Positions 17,004-28,076 are shown, counted from the first letter of the stretch. The stretch is 64,000 bases of DNA from Catenovulum agarivorans DS-2 (GCF_000568405.1 NZ_ARZY01000001.1:299190-363189), one strand, 5' to 3'. The notes: generated by a model not told the origin, from the letters alone. Program-made: numbers and translations.

Positions 17004-17972
17004 ATGACGCAGGTTCGAATACTCATAATTTTTATTGCGACACTTAGCTACTGGTCAATTCATTTACTTACTAGTAGCCAAGCAGTTCTGCCTGCTGATC
17101 AGAATATTTTTGATGTTTGTAGCGAAATATTCAATTTACTATTTTTGTTGGCTATGCTGGCTGTAAATATTAGCCTAGCCAAAAGATCTTATGATGCCGA
17201 TGATGGAAAATGGTTCTTTATTGGTTTGCTGTTATTATTGTGCGGCCATACTCATGATTTATTAGATGAATTTATCTCAATAAACCCACTTGTCATTTCG
17301 TTTGTATTGGAAAATGCCGCAAATAATCTCGGTGTGCTCGTATTGACCTATGCATTATTTAAATGGTCAATACGTTACAAAGGCCAAATTAAAACGTTAC
17401 AAGAACAGAAGGTTATCTTAACCTCTGTAAGCAACAAAGACCCGATGACCCAACTATATAACCGTCGGTTTTTAAACGATGGTTTCAAGAAACAGTTAGA
17501 TGAAGTAGATTTCGCAATGCAAAAGTTATCCTTGGTGATGATAGACTTGGACAACTTTAAATCTTTTAATGATTCATACGGGCATTTGCATGGTGATAAG
17601 TTAATTCAGCATGCTGCTAAAGTTATTAGTGAAGAAATACGCGAACAAGATTTTGCCTTTCGCTATGGCGGGGAAGAGTTTCTAGTTGTTATAGAAGGGG
17701 ATAAATCGACAGCCAAGCGTGTCGCTAACAGAATTCTAGATACTTATCGAAATAGCCCTTTTAGTATAGATGGAAATTACATACATAAAACTCTGTCTAT
17801 TGGTATCAAACAACTTAGCTGCAAGCTAAGTTTTGAAGAATCGCTCAATGATGCAGACACAGCACTATATTCAGCTAAACAGGCTGGGCGTAACTGTATT
17901 GTATTATCAGGTGAAACTGAGCAACCATATCATTATAAACAACACTCTACGGCCACATTAGTGCAGCTATAG
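17004..17972 (+). CDS. Membrane-bound diguanylate cyclase (GGDEF)
   Basis: 322 residues. The N-terminal ~130 contain about four hydrophobic segments forming a membrane sensor domain of no named type, followed by a short coiled linker (LQEQKVILTSVSNKD). The GGDEF domain starts at DPMTQLYNRRF; the active-site motif is GGEEF at 222-226. An inhibitory site RxxD at Arg213-Asp216, five residues before GGEEF, predicts product feedback. It should make c-di-GMP. No EAL domain is present. It stands alone between the glucosidase and the isc operon. Confidence 0.93.
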   Translation: MTQVRILIIFIATLSYWSIHLLTSSQAVLPADQNIFDVCSEIFNLLFLLAMLAVNISLAKRSYDADDGKWFFIGLLLLLCGHTHDLLDEFISINPLVISFVLENAANNLGVLVLTYALFKWSIRYKGQIKTLQEQKVILTSVSNKDPMTQLYNRRFLNDGFKKQLDEVDFAMQKLSLVMIDLDNFKSFNDSYGHLHGDKLIQHAAKVISEEIREQDFAFRYGGEEFLVVIEGDKSTAKRVANRILDTYRNSPFSIDGNYIHKTLSIGIKQLSCKLSFEESLNDADTALYSAKQAGRNCIVLSGETEQPYHYKQHSTATLVQL

Positions 17973-18096
17973 CACCCTAAATTCATATAAGTTATACGTG
18001 AAATAGACTTGCGAATGATTCTTATGCAGTTATACTGCGCGCTAATTTAAGCAATCAAGTTAGCTTTTCCTACCTCTTCTTTCTGATACCGCTCAA

Positions 18097-18154
18097 ATAC
18101 TTGAGTGTTTTACTAAGGTAAATACTTGACTAAAACACTCGGATTAGTGATAAT
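18097..18154 (+). promoter_or_regulatory. isc operon promoter with two IscR type-1 boxes
   Basis: Box 1 (18097-18119) begins ATACTTGAG and ends ACTAAGGT; box 2 (18122-18145) begins ATACTTGACTAAAAC and ends ACTCGGATT. Both resemble the IscR type-1 consensus. Box 2 overlaps the -35 TTGACT (18126-18131), spaced 17 bp from the -10 GATAAT (18149-18154). This layout predicts repression by [2Fe-2S]-IscR, the classic homeostatic loop. Confidence 0.85.
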
Positions 18155-18187
18155 TACTAGCGTCAACTTAGAGAAGTGGAAAGATTT

Positions 18188-18694
18188 ATGAGATTAACAT
18201 CTAAAGGTCGTTATGCGGTGACAGCCATGTTAGATGTCGCCTTGCACGCTAAAAATGGTCCTGTACCCTTGGCTGATATTTCAGAGCGCCAAGACATTTC
18301 TCTAAGTTATCTTGAACAATTGTTTGCTCGTTTACGTAAACAGGGTGTGGTTTCTAGCGTTCGTGGCCCAGGTGGCGGATATTTATTAGGACGAGAGCTA
18401 GACGATATTTCAATTGGGCAAATTATTGCGGCAGTTGATGAGTCGGTGGATGCAACCCGTTGCCAAGGCAAAGAAGGTTGCCAAGGTGGGGTGCAGTGTT
18501 TGACTCATAGCTTGTGGCACGAACTGAGCGATCGTATCGCAAACTTTTTGAATGACATAACTCTACAAGAGTTAGTCGAGAAGCAAGAGGTTAAGCAAGT
18601 TGCCGAGCGCCAAAATAAGAAGCAAAGAACACATTCTGCGTTTGCATTAGGGCAAATTTCTCTTGAAGAATTAGATGTAGACTCTGGCATGTAA
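18188..18694 (+). CDS. iscR: Fe-S cluster-responsive regulator IscR
   Basis: 168 residues from the ATG at 18188 ([10 protein letters not shown], the conserved Rrf2 start); the frame extends to 18176 but the family start is clear. The N-terminal winged helix is followed by cluster cysteines Cys92, Cys98 and Cys104 in [13 protein letters not shown], identical in number to E. coli, with His107 as the fourth ligand. It represses the isc operon when it carries a [2Fe-2S] cluster. First gene of the operon, 33 bp before iscS. Confidence 0.97.
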   Translation: MRLTSKGRYAVTAMLDVALHAKNGPVPLADISERQDISLSYLEQLFARLRKQGVVSSVRGPGGGYLLGRELDDISIGQIIAAVDESVDATRCQGKEGCQGGVQCLTHSLWHELSDRIANFLNDITLQELVEKQEVKQVAERQNKKQRTHSAFALGQISLEELDVDSGM

Positions 18695-18727
18695 TCGCAC
18701 ATATAAAAGTTTTAAGCGGAGATTTAA

Positions 18728-19942
18728 ATGAAGTTACCTATTTATCTGGACTACTCAGCAACAACGCCTGTTGATCCAAGAGTTGCCGAAAAAATGATGC
18801 AGTGCCTGACTATGGACGGAAATTTTGGTAATCCTGCATCTCGTTCGCACCGTTTTGGTTGGCAAGCTGAAGAATTAGTTGATATAGCAAGAGGTCAAAT
18901 CGCAGATTTGATTAATGCCGATCCTCGTGAAATTGTGTTTACTTCAGGTGCAACTGAATCAAACAATTTAGCTATCAAAGGTGCAGCTAATTTTTACAAG
19001 AAAAAAGGTAAGCACATTATTACGGTTAAAACTGAGCACAAAGCTGTGTTAGATACTTGCCGTGAATTAGAGCGTCAAGGTTATGAAGTAACCTATTTAG
19101 ACGTGCAAAAAGATGGATTAGTAGATTTAGAGGTGTTTAAAAACACCTTACGTGAAGACACTGTGTTGGTCAGTATCATGCACGTTAACAACGAAATTGG
19201 TGTTATCCAAGACATTAAAACTATAGGTGAGCTTTGCCGTGCAAACAAAACCGTGTTTCATGTGGATGCTGCGCAAAGTGCAGGTAAAGTAGAGATTGAC
19301 CTTGCTGAATTAAAAGTTGATTTAATGTCATTCTCGGCACACAAAATTTATGGCCCCAAAGGTATCGGTGCTTTATATGTACGCCGTAAACCACGCATTC
19401 GTTTAGAAGCCCAAATGCATGGTGGTGGTCATGAGCGTGGCTTCCGTTCAGGTACTTTGCCAACCCACCAAATTGTTGGGATGGGCGAGGCATTTCGTCT
19501 CGCAAAAGAAGAAATGGCAAGTGAAAATCAACGCTTGTTAGCTTTGCGTGAAAAACTTCTATCAGGTGTAAAAGACCTAGATGAAGTGTATGTAAATGGT
19601 TCTTTAGAGCACAGGGTTGCAGGTAACTTAAATGTTAGTTTTAACTTTGTTGAAGGTGAATCTTTAATCATGGCATTAAAAGATATGGCAGTATCTTCTG
19701 GATCTGCATGTACTTCAGCGAGCTTAGAGCCGTCTTATGTTTTAAGAGCATTAGGATTAAACGACGAGTTGGCACATAGTTCAATTCGTTTCAGTATCGG
19801 TCGATTTACCACAGAAGAAGAAATTGATTACGTTGTAAGTGTAATTAAAGACGCGATTGATAAATTAAGAGAAATGTCTCCACTTTGGGAGATGTTCAAA
19901 GATGGTGTCGACTTAAACAATGTAGAGTGGGTACACCACTAA
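18728..19942 (+). CDS. iscS: Cysteine desulfurase IscS
   Basis: PLP enzyme that converts cysteine to alanine and delivers persulfide sulfur to IscU, tRNA thiolation and other acceptors. 404 residues, family length. PLP lysine Lys206 is in [10 protein letters not shown]; the active cysteine Cys328 is on the flexible loop [13 protein letters not shown]. Both numbers equal those of E. coli IscS. The C-terminus ends LNNVEWVHH, the IscU-docking tail. Second gene of the isc operon, 17 bp before iscU. Confidence 0.98.
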   Translation: MKLPIYLDYSATTPVDPRVAEKMMQCLTMDGNFGNPASRSHRFGWQAEELVDIARGQIADLINADPREIVFTSGATESNNLAIKGAANFYKKKGKHIITVKTEHKAVLDTCRELERQGYEVTYLDVQKDGLVDLEVFKNTLREDTVLVSIMHVNNEIGVIQDIKTIGELCRANKTVFHVDAAQSAGKVEIDLAELKVDLMSFSAHKIYGPKGIGALYVRRKPRIRLEAQMHGGGHERGFRSGTLPTHQIVGMGEAFRLAKEEMASENQRLLALREKLLSGVKDLDEVYVNGSLEHRVAGNLNVSFNFVEGESLIMALKDMAVSSGSACTSASLEPSYVLRALGLNDELAHSSIRFSIGRFTTEEEIDYVVSVIKDAIDKLREMSPLWEMFKDGVDLNNVEWVHH

Positions 19943-19959
19943 GTAGTGAGGTTTTAATT

Positions 19960-20343
19960 ATGGCTTATAGTGATAAAGTTATCGATCATTACGAAAATCC
20001 ACGTAACGTGGGTAGTTTTGATAAAAATGATCCGCAAATAGCGACGGGTATGGTTGGTGCACCAGCATGTGGTGACGTAATGAAATTGCAATTAAAAATT
20101 TCAGATTCTGGTGTGATTGAAGACGCAAAATTCAAAACATACGGTTGTGGGTCTGCTATTGCATCAAGTTCGTTAGTGACTGAGTGGGTAAAAGGTAAAT
20201 CTTTAGAAGAAGCTTCAGAGATTAAAAACACTGATATCGCTCAAGAGCTAGCATTGCCTCCAGTTAAGATTCACTGTTCAATTTTAGCTGAAGACGCAAT
20301 CAAAGCGGCGATTGACGATTACAAAACCAAGCACAGTTCGTAA
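19960..20343 (+). CDS. iscU: Fe-S cluster scaffold IscU
   Basis: 127 residues from the ATG at 19960; upstream codons in frame belong to the iscS overlap. Cluster ligands Cys37, Cys63 and Cys106 with Asp39 (ACGDV) are present, as is the chaperone-binding motif LPPVK at 99-103 recognised by HscA. It assembles [2Fe-2S] clusters with sulfur from IscS. Position between iscS and iscA is canonical. Confidence 0.98.
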   Translation: MAYSDKVIDHYENPRNVGSFDKNDPQIATGMVGAPACGDVMKLQLKISDSGVIEDAKFKTYGCGSAIASSSLVTEWVKGKSLEEASEIKNTDIAQELALPPVKIHCSILAEDAIKAAIDDYKTKHSS

Positions 20344-20364
20344 CAAATTATTAGGAGTATATGT

Positions 20365-20688
20365 ATGGCCGTTACCATAACAGAAGCTGCAGCGTCTCGC
20401 GTTAAGCATTTTCTCGATAACAGAGGGAAAGGCATAGGTTTACGCTTAGGTGTTAAAACTTCGGGTTGCTCTGGTATGGCTTATGTACTTGAGTTTGTTG
20501 ACGAGTTGAACGACGATGACCAGGTTTTCGACCAAAATGGCGTCAAGATTATCATTGACGCCAAGTCGTTAGTATACATGGATGGCACTGAGTTAGACTT
20601 CACCAAAGAAGGACTTAACGAAGGGTTTCAGTTCAACAACCCGAACGTAAAAGATGAATGTGGTTGCGGAGAGAGTTTCCACGTATAA
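20365..20688 (+). CDS. iscA: A-type Fe-S carrier IscA
   Basis: 107 residues. The three conserved cysteines are Cys35 (TSGCSGMAY) and Cys99/Cys101 (ECGCGESF). A-type carriers hold iron or clusters and hand them to apoproteins, chiefly [4Fe-4S] targets. Family-typical size, with an AGGAG site before the ATG. Fourth gene of the operon. Confidence 0.97.
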   Translation: MAVTITEAAASRVKHFLDNRGKGIGLRLGVKTSGCSGMAYVLEFVDELNDDDQVFDQNGVKIIIDAKSLVYMDGTELDFTKEGLNEGFQFNNPNVKDECGCGESFHV

Positions 20689-20709
20689 AGCCATTAAATA
20701 AGTGAGCTT

Positions 20710-21228
20710 ATGAACTTTTTCGAAATTTTTGACTTCGAACCGGCTTTCGATTTAGATGTAAACACATTATCAGCCCGCTATAAAAATCTTCAGCGGGCTT
20801 TTCACCCTGATCAGTACGCAAGTGCCAACGAATCGCAAAAATTATTAGCACTTAGAAAAGCGACTGAGATCAACGATGCATACGCAACGCTAAAGTCAGC
20901 AACAAGCCGAGCTGAATATTTACTAAAACTTGCGGGTTTAGATATTAGCCACGAAACGACAACGGTTAAAGACCCGAGCTTTTTGATGCAACAAATGGAG
21001 TATCGAGAAAGGCTTGAAGACATCTCCGCATTATCAGATCCTTATGATGCAATTGTTGCTTTTGAAGAAGAATTAGAAGCAGAGCAAGCAGAGTTAGAAG
21101 CCTTGATTGGCAGAGAGTTAAAGTCGGCGCACTATGAACAAGCGGCGAATGCGGTTCGCAAACTTAAATTTGTCAATAAGCTTCAAACTGAATTAGAACG
21201 GCTTGAAGACGAAGCCAGCGAAATTTAA
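20710..21228 (+). CDS. hscB: Co-chaperone HscB
   Basis: 172-residue J-domain protein that brings IscU to HscA and stimulates its ATPase. The HPD motif is at 32-34 in RAFHPDQ. The C-terminal three-helix bundle that binds IscU follows (MEYRERLEDI onwards). Family length and canonical position before hscA. Confidence 0.96.
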   Translation: MNFFEIFDFEPAFDLDVNTLSARYKNLQRAFHPDQYASANESQKLLALRKATEINDAYATLKSATSRAEYLLKLAGLDISHETTTVKDPSFLMQQMEYRERLEDISALSDPYDAIVAFEEELEAEQAELEALIGRELKSAHYEQAANAVRKLKFVNKLQTELERLEDEASEI

Positions 21229-21252
21229 ACCAACAACTGATATTTAATTATT

Positions 21253-23118
21253 ATGGCACTATTACAGATCTCAGAGCCGGGACAGACAGATGCCCCACAC
21301 GAGCGCAGAATTGCTGTCGGTATCGATTTAGGAACAACCAATTCATTGGTTGCGACTGTTCGAAGCGGTGAAGCTAAAACATTAGCAGACGAAGCGGGCA
21401 GAACCATTTTACCTTCAGTTGTAAGGTACACGCCAGAGCAAATTGTTGTTGGCTACAGCGCATTAGAAAACGCAGCATCAGATTCAGAAAATACCATTAT
21501 TTCAGCTAAACGTTTTATGGGACGTTCAGTTGAAGATGTAGTTAAAACATACCCAGAATTACCTTACAATTTTGTAGGTGAGCCAAAAGAACTTGCACGC
21601 ATAGCCACTCTTGCAGGTGTTAAGTCACCAATTGAGGTTTCAGCGGATATTTTGTCAGCGCTTAAAAATCGTGCAGAACAAGCTTTAGGTGATGAAATTC
21701 AAGGTGCGGTAATTACGGTTCCTGCTTATTTTGATGACGCGCAACGTCAATGTACCAAAGACGCTGCTCGGTTAGCTGGACTAAAAGTTTTACGCTTATT
21801 GAATGAACCAACTGCTGCAGCTATTGCTTACGGTTTAGACTCTAAACAAGAAGGGCAAATTGCCGTATATGACTTGGGAGGCGGAACTTTTGATATATCG
21901 ATTTTAAAACTTGAAAAAGGTGTATTTGAAGTTTTGTCTACAGGCGGTGATTCTGCACTTGGGGGAGATGACTTTGACCAAGCAATTATTGATTGGATTA
22001 AAGCTTCAGGTAAACTTCCAGGGACTTTATCTTCACGCATGCGACGTGTCATTAAGGAAACGGCTAAAAGTGTTAAAGAACAACTTTCGGATGCTGAAAC
22101 CGTTAACTTTACCCTTGCGCTCGACGACAACTCTGAACTTGACTTTAGTTTAAGCAAAACCGAATTTGAATCTCTGGTAGAACCACTTATAAAGCGTACA
22201 CTTATAGCGTGTCGCAGAGCATTAAAAGATGCTGGGCTAAAAGCGCAAGACATCAAAGATGTCGTTTTGGTCGGCGGTTCAACACGAGTTCCAGCTGTTA
22301 GAGCGCGTGTTGCTGACTATTTCTCTAAACAACCGTTAAGTTCAATTGACCCAGATCAAGTGGTCGCCATTGGGGCTAGCCAGCAAGCTGATATCCTGGT
22401 AGGCAACAAACCTGACTCAGACATGGTGTTGCTTGATGTGATCCCATTATCTTTGGGACTTGAAACCATGGGTGGGTTATGTGAAAAAATAATTCAACGT
22501 AACACCACAATACCAGTAGCTAAAGCACAAGAATTTACCACATTTAAAGATGGTCAAACTGCTATGGCAGTGCATGTTGTGCAAGGCGAACGTGAATTGG
22601 TTAAAGACTGCCGCTCGTTAGCTAAATTTGAGTTGCGTGGCATTCCGCCGATGGCCGCAGGGGCCGCGCATGTCAGAGTAACATTCCAGGTTGATGCTGA
22701 TGGTTTGCTATCTGTCACCGCAATGGAAAAATCAACAGGCATTCAGTCAAGCATTCAAGTGAAACCGAGTTACGGTTTAGAAGAATCAGAGATCTTGCAA
22801 ATGTTGCAGGCTTCAGTTGAAAATGCAAAAGAAGATGTTAATGCACGAAAATTAGCTGAGCAAATTGTCGAAGCTAAGCGTATGCTTGAATCTTTAGGCA
22901 ATGCGTTGAAGCAAGACAAACACCTGTTATCAGAGCAAGCTTACGAGGATTTAGTAGCTGACTTAAATACTTTGGCCCGCTTATGCGAAGGCGATGATGA
23001 GCAAGCTATTAAAGAGCAAATAGAACACATTGATAATAAGAGCCAAGATTTTGCAGCAGCTAGAATGGATGACTCCATTAGAAAAGCATTGCAGGGTCAA
23101 CAAGTAGACGAGATTTAA
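21253..23118 (+). CDS. hscA: Fe-S assembly Hsp70 chaperone HscA
   Basis: 621 residues. ATPase motifs [28 protein letters not shown] and [10 protein letters not shown] are intact; the substrate-binding domain begins near [14 protein letters not shown], and the helical lid follows. It binds the LPPVK motif of IscU and drives cluster transfer. The ATG at 21253 follows hscB by 24 bp. A member of the HscA branch, by length and context, not DnaK. Confidence 0.98.
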   Translation: MALLQISEPGQTDAPHERRIAVGIDLGTTNSLVATVRSGEAKTLADEAGRTILPSVVRYTPEQIVVGYSALENAASDSENTIISAKRFMGRSVEDVVKTYPELPYNFVGEPKELARIATLAGVKSPIEVSADILSALKNRAEQALGDEIQGAVITVPAYFDDAQRQCTKDAARLAGLKVLRLLNEPTAAAIAYGLDSKQEGQIAVYDLGGGTFDISILKLEKGVFEVLSTGGDSALGGDDFDQAIIDWIKASGKLPGTLSSRMRRVIKETAKSVKEQLSDAETVNFTLALDDNSELDFSLSKTEFESLVEPLIKRTLIACRRALKDAGLKAQDIKDVVLVGGSTRVPAVRARVADYFSKQPLSSIDPDQVVAIGASQQADILVGNKPDSDMVLLDVIPLSLGLETMGGLCEKIIQRNTTIPVAKAQEFTTFKDGQTAMAVHVVQGERELVKDCRSLAKFELRGIPPMAAGAAHVRVTFQVDADGLLSVTAMEKSTGIQSSIQVKPSYGLEESEILQMLQASVENAKEDVNARKLAEQIVEAKRMLESLGNALKQDKHLLSEQAYEDLVADLNTLARLCEGDDEQAIKEQIEHIDNKSQDFAAARMDDSIRKALQGQQVDEI

Positions 23119-23120
23119 AC

Positions 23121-23459
23121 ATGCCACAAATAATATTTTTACCACACGACGAATTATGCCCAGATGGCGCGGTAGTTGAGTGTGAAAACGGTGAATCAAT
23201 TTTAGATGCAGCGTTAAAATCTGGAATTGATATTGAGCATGCGTGCGAAAAGTCGTGTGCTTGCACCACATGCCATGTTGTTGTGCGAGAAGGTTTTGAC
23301 TCACTAGCAGAAAGTGATGAACTTGAAGACGATATGTTAGATAAAGCTTGGGGATTAGAGCCTGAAAGCCGTTTAGGTTGTCAAGCTTGTGTTAACAATG
23401 AGGACCTTGTTGTCGAAATTCCGAAATATACCATTAACATGGTAAGTGAAAATCATTGA
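23121..23459 (+). CDS. fdx: ISC-type [2Fe-2S] ferredoxin
   Basis: 112-residue adrenodoxin-type ferredoxin supplying electrons for cluster assembly. Ligands Cys42, Cys48 and Cys51 are in ACEKSCACTTC and Cys87 is in LGCQAC, the E. coli Fdx numbering. It follows hscA by 2 bp. It is the last isc gene here; no iscX follows. Confidence 0.97.
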   Translation: MPQIIFLPHDELCPDGAVVECENGESILDAALKSGIDIEHACEKSCACTTCHVVVREGFDSLAESDELEDDMLDKAWGLEPESRLGCQACVNNEDLVVEIPKYTINMVSENH

Positions 23460-23567
23460 TCTAAAACAACAGCTTAGAAAAATTCTGAAATAACAGACAT
23501 ATATCAGTTCAATATTTTTTCAATGTTGTTATGATGAGGGTGTGTTAAACAATAACAGGACGTATAC

Positions 23568-23996
23568 ATGGCTATTGAGCGCACCCTATCTATTATCAAA
23601 CCTAACGCCGTTGTTGAGCACAACATTGGCGCCATCATTCACCGTTTAGAACAAGCTGGCCTTAAAGTTGTTGCAATGCGTATGGTTAAACTGACGCTAG
23701 AGCAAGCACAAGGTTTTTACGCAGAACATGACGGTAAACCCTTTTTTGAAAAACTCATTAACTTTATGACCTCGGCACCGGTTGTGACTATGGTGTTAGA
23801 AGGTGACTCTGCAATTACCGCTTACCGAGAGATTGCAGGCGCAACTGATCCAGCTGAAGCATTATGCGGAACCTTACGCTCTGATTTTGGTGGTGATAAC
23901 GTGACATTTAATGCAGTTCATGGCTCAGATAGTCCAGAAAGTGCTTCTCGAGAAATTGCATACTTTTTTGCAGATAGCGAAGTTAACACATATTAG
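23568..23996 (+). CDS. ndk: Nucleoside diphosphate kinase
   Basis: 142 residues. Transfers the gamma phosphate of ATP to other NDPs through a phosphohistidine in [12 protein letters not shown]. The start [15 protein letters not shown] is the family N-terminus. It has its own upstream region of 108 bp with a TATGAT -10 candidate at 23530-23535, so it is probably transcribed separately from the isc operon. Confidence 0.97.
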   Translation: MAIERTLSIIKPNAVVEHNIGAIIHRLEQAGLKVVAMRMVKLTLEQAQGFYAEHDGKPFFEKLINFMTSAPVVTMVLEGDSAITAYREIAGATDPAEALCGTLRSDFGGDNVTFNAVHGSDSPESASREIAYFFADSEVNTY

Positions 23997-24081
23997 CAGT
24001 GCAAACAGTCATTAGAACGCTTTGCATTCGCTGGTGAATGCCGTAAAATTGCCAACCAATTTGCAGTTTAGGTAATTTTAT

Positions 24082-25206
24082 ATGTCAGCATCACCCTCAA
24101 AAATAAATCTATTAGATTTGTCACGTCAGCAGATGCGTGAATTTTTTGCTTCTTTGGGCGAAAAGTCTTTTCGCGCTGATCAGGCAATGAAATGGATATA
24201 CCACTACGGTATGGATAATTTTGAGGAGATGAGTAACTTCAGCAAAAATTTGCGTGCTAAGTTATCTGAGTTATGTGTTGTTGAAGGGCCAGAAATTGCA
24301 GTAAAACAGCAAAGTAGTGATGGTACGATTAAATATGCGATGAAATTGCGCGGTGGCCAAGAGGTAGAAACTGTGTGGATACCAGATGGTGACCGAGCAA
24401 CGCTTTGTGTTTCTAGTCAAGTTGGCTGCGCACTCGAATGTACATTTTGTTCAACAGCACAGCAAGGGTTTAATCGTAATTTGTCGGTTAGCGAAATTAT
24501 TGGCCAAGTATGGCGAGTAGCAAAAGATATTGGGCCGGTAAAAGTCACAAATAAACGTCCCATTACTAATGTTGTGATGATGGGGATGGGTGAACCCTTA
24601 CTCAATATGACTAACTTGGTTCCAGCGTTAGAGCTTATGATGGACGATTTGGCTTTTGGCTTATCGAAGCGCAGAGTTACCGTGAGTACTTCAGGTGTCG
24701 TACCAGCACTAGACAAGCTTAAAGAAAAAGTTGATGTTGCTTTAGCCATTTCATTACATGCTCCAACCAATGAGTTGCGCAATGAAATTGTACCTATCAA
24801 TAAAAAATACGACATTGAAACCTTTTTAGCTGCTTCGAGACGTTATATCGAGGGATCAAAGGCAAATGAAAAAGTAACGGTTGAATATGTCATGCTTGAT
24901 CATATAAATGATAGTATGGACCAAGCACATCAATTGGCTAAAGTACTAAAAGATACACCGTCGAAAATAAATTTGATCCCATTTAATCCATTTCCTGGTA
25001 GTCCATACGGACGCTCAAGTAACTCTAGAATCGATCGTTTCGCCAAGGTGTTGACAGAGTATGGTTTAACCACTGTGGTCCGCAGAACCCGTGGTGATGA
25101 TATAGATGCTGCCTGTGGTCAATTAGTCGGTGATGTTGTTGACCGCACTAAACGTATGCTGAAGAAAAAGGAAAAAGGTCAAAACCTAAATGTTAAAATG
25201 GTTTAA
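24082..25206 (+). CDS. rlmN: 23S rRNA/tRNA (adenine C2)-methyltransferase RlmN
   Basis: Radical-SAM enzyme methylating A2503 of 23S rRNA and A37 of some tRNAs. 374 residues. The cluster motif CxxxCxxC is Cys116/120/123 (CALECTFC). The two mechanistic cysteines are Cys109 (TLCVSSQ) and Cys345 (DAACGQL), corresponding to E. coli Cys118 and Cys355. The 3' end overlaps pilF by 17 bp, so the two are translationally linked. It depends on the Fe-S cluster supply encoded upstream. Confidence 0.97.
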   Translation: MSASPSKINLLDLSRQQMREFFASLGEKSFRADQAMKWIYHYGMDNFEEMSNFSKNLRAKLSELCVVEGPEIAVKQQSSDGTIKYAMKLRGGQEVETVWIPDGDRATLCVSSQVGCALECTFCSTAQQGFNRNLSVSEIIGQVWRVAKDIGPVKVTNKRPITNVVMMGMGEPLLNMTNLVPALELMMDDLAFGLSKRRVTVSTSGVVPALDKLKEKVDVALAISLHAPTNELRNEIVPINKKYDIETFLAASRRYIEGSKANEKVTVEYVMLDHINDSMDQAHQLAKVLKDTPSKINLIPFNPFPGSPYGRSSNSRIDRFAKVLTEYGLTTVVRRTRGDDIDAACGQLVGDVVDRTKRMLKKKEKGQNLNVKMV

Positions 25207-25987
25207 GCAAGCTTTTATTATCACCATTTCTGCTGCGTTGATAGCGGGCTGTGTCAGCCAAAAAACTTACGTTGGTAGTGATAAGCCCGTTGTCGAAAAA
25301 CAGTCAACGCCAGTTGAAGCTGCAAAAAACCGTATTGCACTTGGGTTAACCTATTTAAAAAAAGGCAATGCTGCACAAGCAAAGTTTAATTTAGATAAAG
25401 CATTGGGTTTTGCGCCAGACCTACCAGAAGCACATTATTCACTCGCTTATTATTACCAGGTGGTTGGTGAAATTGAAAAAGCTGATGCCGCGTATAAACG
25501 TGTTGTTTCGCTAGATCGTAAAAACGGTGATGCACTAAATAATTATGGTGCGTTTTTATGTCAGCAAGGGAAATACCAGCAAGCCAAAGAGCACTTTTTG
25601 CAAGCCGTCGCAATCGATAGCTATATCAGAGTTGCGCAAACTTATGAAAATTTAGGTTTGTGTTTATATGATTCGGGTGAAGAAAAGTATCGAGACGAGG
25701 TTGAAAAATATCTCATCAGTGCTTTAGGTTATAACGCCAGATTACCAAAATCTTTGTCTACTTTAGTTGAGCTAAATTTAGCCAACAACAATTTACAAGC
25801 AGCATATGGCTATGTGAAAAAGTTAGAGTTACTTCAGCAAAATAACCCTGCTACTATTTATCGCGCTTATCAGTTGGCGGAACAGCTAGGTGATCACAAA
25901 GGGGCGAGTAGCTATGCACGACGATTATTTATCGACTTTCCCAAAAGCCCACAAACTCAACAATTAAGGCAAGCATTAACTCAATGA
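25190..25987 (+). CDS. pilF: Type IV pilus assembly lipoprotein PilF/PilW
   Basis: 265 residues with a lipoprotein signal (LIAGC, Cys21) followed by about six tetratricopeptide repeats ([56 protein letters not shown]). PilF helps PilQ secretin assemble in the outer membrane. It lies between rlmN and rodZ with overlapping ends, the conserved gammaproteobacterial order rlmN-pilF-rodZ-ispG-hisS. Confidence 0.93.
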   Translation: MLKWFKQAFIITISAALIAGCVSQKTYVGSDKPVVEKQSTPVEAAKNRIALGLTYLKKGNAAQAKFNLDKALGFAPDLPEAHYSLAYYYQVVGEIEKADAAYKRVVSLDRKNGDALNNYGAFLCQQGKYQQAKEHFLQAVAIDSYIRVAQTYENLGLCLYDSGEEKYRDEVEKYLISALGYNARLPKSLSTLVELNLANNNLQAAYGYVKKLELLQQNNPATIYRAYQLAEQLGDHKGASSYARRLFIDFPKSPQTQQLRQALTQ

Positions 25988-26865
25988 CAGATTTAATCGA
26001 GCAACCGCACAATTCAGCAGAAGACACAACAAATGTAAGTGTTGGTTTGTTGTTGCAGCAAACTCGGGTAAAACAAGGGCTATCTGAGCAAGATGTCGCA
26101 GGTAGTTTAAATCTAAAAGTCAGTATCATTCAAGGCATAGAAAATGATGACTTTTCGACAGTAGCCGTGCCAACATACATTAAAGGTTACCTTCGAGCTT
26201 ATGCAAAGCTACTGTCTCTTGATGAACAAGCTGTGATTGCACTTTATTATCAACAACAGCCGGTTGAGTACAATGCCGAAAACAAACTTAAGAGCTTTTC
26301 TAAAAAAACCAGTCAGCAAGCGCATGACAATCGGTTAATGCTGGTTACTTATGGCATTGTGCTGATATTAATTGCTTTGATTGTTGTTTGGTGGTTTCAG
26401 CGTGAGGCTGTGGTTCAGACCGCAGAAGATAACCAGTCTGTAGAGCAAGTTAAGTTAGAGCCTGAGTTAGCCGAGATAAATGAACCTGCAGAATTAGTGG
26501 AAAGCATCACGAATGAAGAGCCGATAAAGCCAATTAAAGATGTTGCAGAGCAAACGCCAGTCAACTTAACGCCGCAACAAGAGACAAGTGTCAGCACACA
26601 GGTAAGTGAATCAGCCAACTACAATCTTGAACTAACATTTAGAGGAGATTGTTGGATAAATATATTGGATGCGACAGGTGAGCGAGTTGCATTTGGCGTT
26701 AAAGAGAAAGGCCGAGTTATCAAGCTTGACGCAATACCACCATATCAAATTACCCTAGGTGCACCAGAGGTTGTTGACATTGTTTTTCAACAAGACAACC
26801 TAGATATGAGCCAATTTAAACAAGGCATGGTTGCACGATTTAGTTTACCGTTAGGACATGAATAA
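25984..26865 (+). CDS. rodZ: Cytoskeleton protein RodZ
   Basis: 293 residues. N-terminal cytoplasmic HTH domain ([20 protein letters not shown], about 20-90), one transmembrane helix (about 118-138), an acidic Pro/Glu-rich periplasmic linker, and a C-terminal beta domain ([20 protein letters not shown]). RodZ links MreB to the envelope and maintains rod shape. The ATG overlaps the pilF stop by 4 bp. Confidence 0.94.
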   Translation: MTDLIEQPHNSAEDTTNVSVGLLLQQTRVKQGLSEQDVAGSLNLKVSIIQGIENDDFSTVAVPTYIKGYLRAYAKLLSLDEQAVIALYYQQQPVEYNAENKLKSFSKKTSQQAHDNRLMLVTYGIVLILIALIVVWWFQREAVVQTAEDNQSVEQVKLEPELAEINEPAELVESITNEEPIKPIKDVAEQTPVNLTPQQETSVSTQVSESANYNLELTFRGDCWINILDATGERVAFGVKEKGRVIKLDAIPPYQITLGAPEVVDIVFQQDNLDMSQFKQGMVARFSLPLGHE

Positions 26866-26867
26866 AT

Positions 26868-27986
26868 ATGTTTAGTGAAACTCCGATTAAACGCAAACAG
26901 ACGAAAAAAATCTGGGTCGGTAAAGTGCCTGTCGGCGGTGATGCACCGATAGCAGTACAAACAATGACGAATACTTTGACTACAGACGTTGAAGCCACAG
27001 TTGCGCAAATAAAGCGAATTGAACAGGCAGGGGCTGATATTGTACGAGTATCAGTGCCGACCATGGATGCAGCAGAAGCTTTTAAATTGATTAAGCAGCA
27101 AGTTGATATCCCAATTGTAGCCGATATTCACTTTGATTATCGTATCGCACTTAAGGTTGCTGAGTACGGCGTCGATTGTTTGCGAATTAATCCTGGAAAT
27201 ATAGGTAAAGAAGACAGAATTAGAGCTGTTGTGGATTGTGCTCGTGACAAAAACATTCCGATTCGTATTGGCGTTAACGGCGGTTCTTTAGAAAAAGATA
27301 TCCAGGAAAAATACGGCGAACCGACAGCAGAAGCTCTGCTGGAGTCAGCGATGCGCCATGTCGATATACTCGATAGGCTTAACTTTGACAATTTTAAGGT
27401 TAGTGTTAAAGCGTCAGACGTATTTTTAGCAGTTGATTCATATCGGTTGTTATCAAAGCAAATTGATAATCCATTGCATTTAGGTATCACAGAAGCGGGT
27501 GGTGCGCGCACTGGAGCGGTTAAATCCTCGATTGGTTTAGGTATCTTATTAAACGAAGGTATTGGTGATACGTTGCGCATATCTTTGGCGGCAGACCCAG
27601 TTGAAGAAGTAAAAGTTGGTTTTGATATTCTAAAATCACTGCGCATTCGCTCTCGCGGTATTAACTTTATTGCGTGCCCAAGCTGCTCTCGTCAAGAATT
27701 TGATGTGATTTCAACTGTGAATGCGTTAGAAGAGCGCCTAGAAGATATCACAACCCCAATGACAGTATCAGTAATTGGTTGTGTAGTGAATGGACCTGGC
27801 GAAGCACTCGTATCCGATATCGGTTTGGCTGGTGCTCAAAACAAAAGTGGTTTCTATCTTGATGGAGAGCGCCAAAAAGAACGGATTGATAACACTAATA
27901 TAGTCGATTCACTCGAAAAACATATTCGTGCAAAAGCTAATAAGCTAGATGATGCAAAACGCATAGACGTACAAACTGTTGAATAA
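26868..27986 (+). CDS. ispG: 4-hydroxy-3-methylbut-2-en-1-yl diphosphate synthase IspG
   Basis: 372 residues. Penultimate enzyme of the MEP isoprenoid pathway, reducing MEcPP to HMBPP with a [4Fe-4S] cluster. Ligands Cys270 and Cys273 ([10 protein letters not shown]) and Cys305 ([11 protein letters not shown]) have the same numbers as E. coli IspG; Glu312 is the fourth ligand. It starts 2 bp after rodZ and is cotranscribed with it. Confidence 0.97.
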   Translation: MFSETPIKRKQTKKIWVGKVPVGGDAPIAVQTMTNTLTTDVEATVAQIKRIEQAGADIVRVSVPTMDAAEAFKLIKQQVDIPIVADIHFDYRIALKVAEYGVDCLRINPGNIGKEDRIRAVVDCARDKNIPIRIGVNGGSLEKDIQEKYGEPTAEALLESAMRHVDILDRLNFDNFKVSVKASDVFLAVDSYRLLSKQIDNPLHLGITEAGGARTGAVKSSIGLGILLNEGIGDTLRISLAADPVEEVKVGFDILKSLRIRSRGINFIACPSCSRQEFDVISTVNALEERLEDITTPMTVSVIGCVVNGPGEALVSDIGLAGAQNKSGFYLDGERQKERIDNTNIVDSLEKHIRAKANKLDDAKRIDVQTVE

Positions 27987-27991
27987 CAGGG

Positions 27992-28048
27992 TTGTATCTT
28001 TGATTAGAAGTTTCCTATAATTCGCGGTTTGGTCTGCTCCGACCGCGA
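27992..28048 (+). promoter_or_regulatory. hisS promoter followed by a leader hairpin
   Basis: TTGTAT (27992-27997) and TATAAT (28016-28021) are 18 bp apart. An inverted repeat TCGCGGT (28022-28028)/ACCGCGA (28042-28048) starts right after the -10, with a second pair GGTC/GACC nested in it. The hairpin could be the end of the ispG transcript or a 5' leader element of hisS. Confidence 0.55.
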
Positions 28049-28076
28049 TTAACAAGAATTTTCACAGGATTTTAAA

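Noticed and set aside
21828..22256. Minus-strand 142-codon open frame within hscA
   Set aside because: Shadow of hscA codon bias, serine-rich and without a family match or start signals.
24417..24815. Minus-strand 132-codon open frame within rlmN
   Set aside because: Antisense to the conserved radical-SAM core; no motif of its own.
27137..27646. Minus-strand 169-codon open frame within ispG
   Set aside because: Long only because the coding strand constrains stops; Ser/Pro-rich shadow translation.
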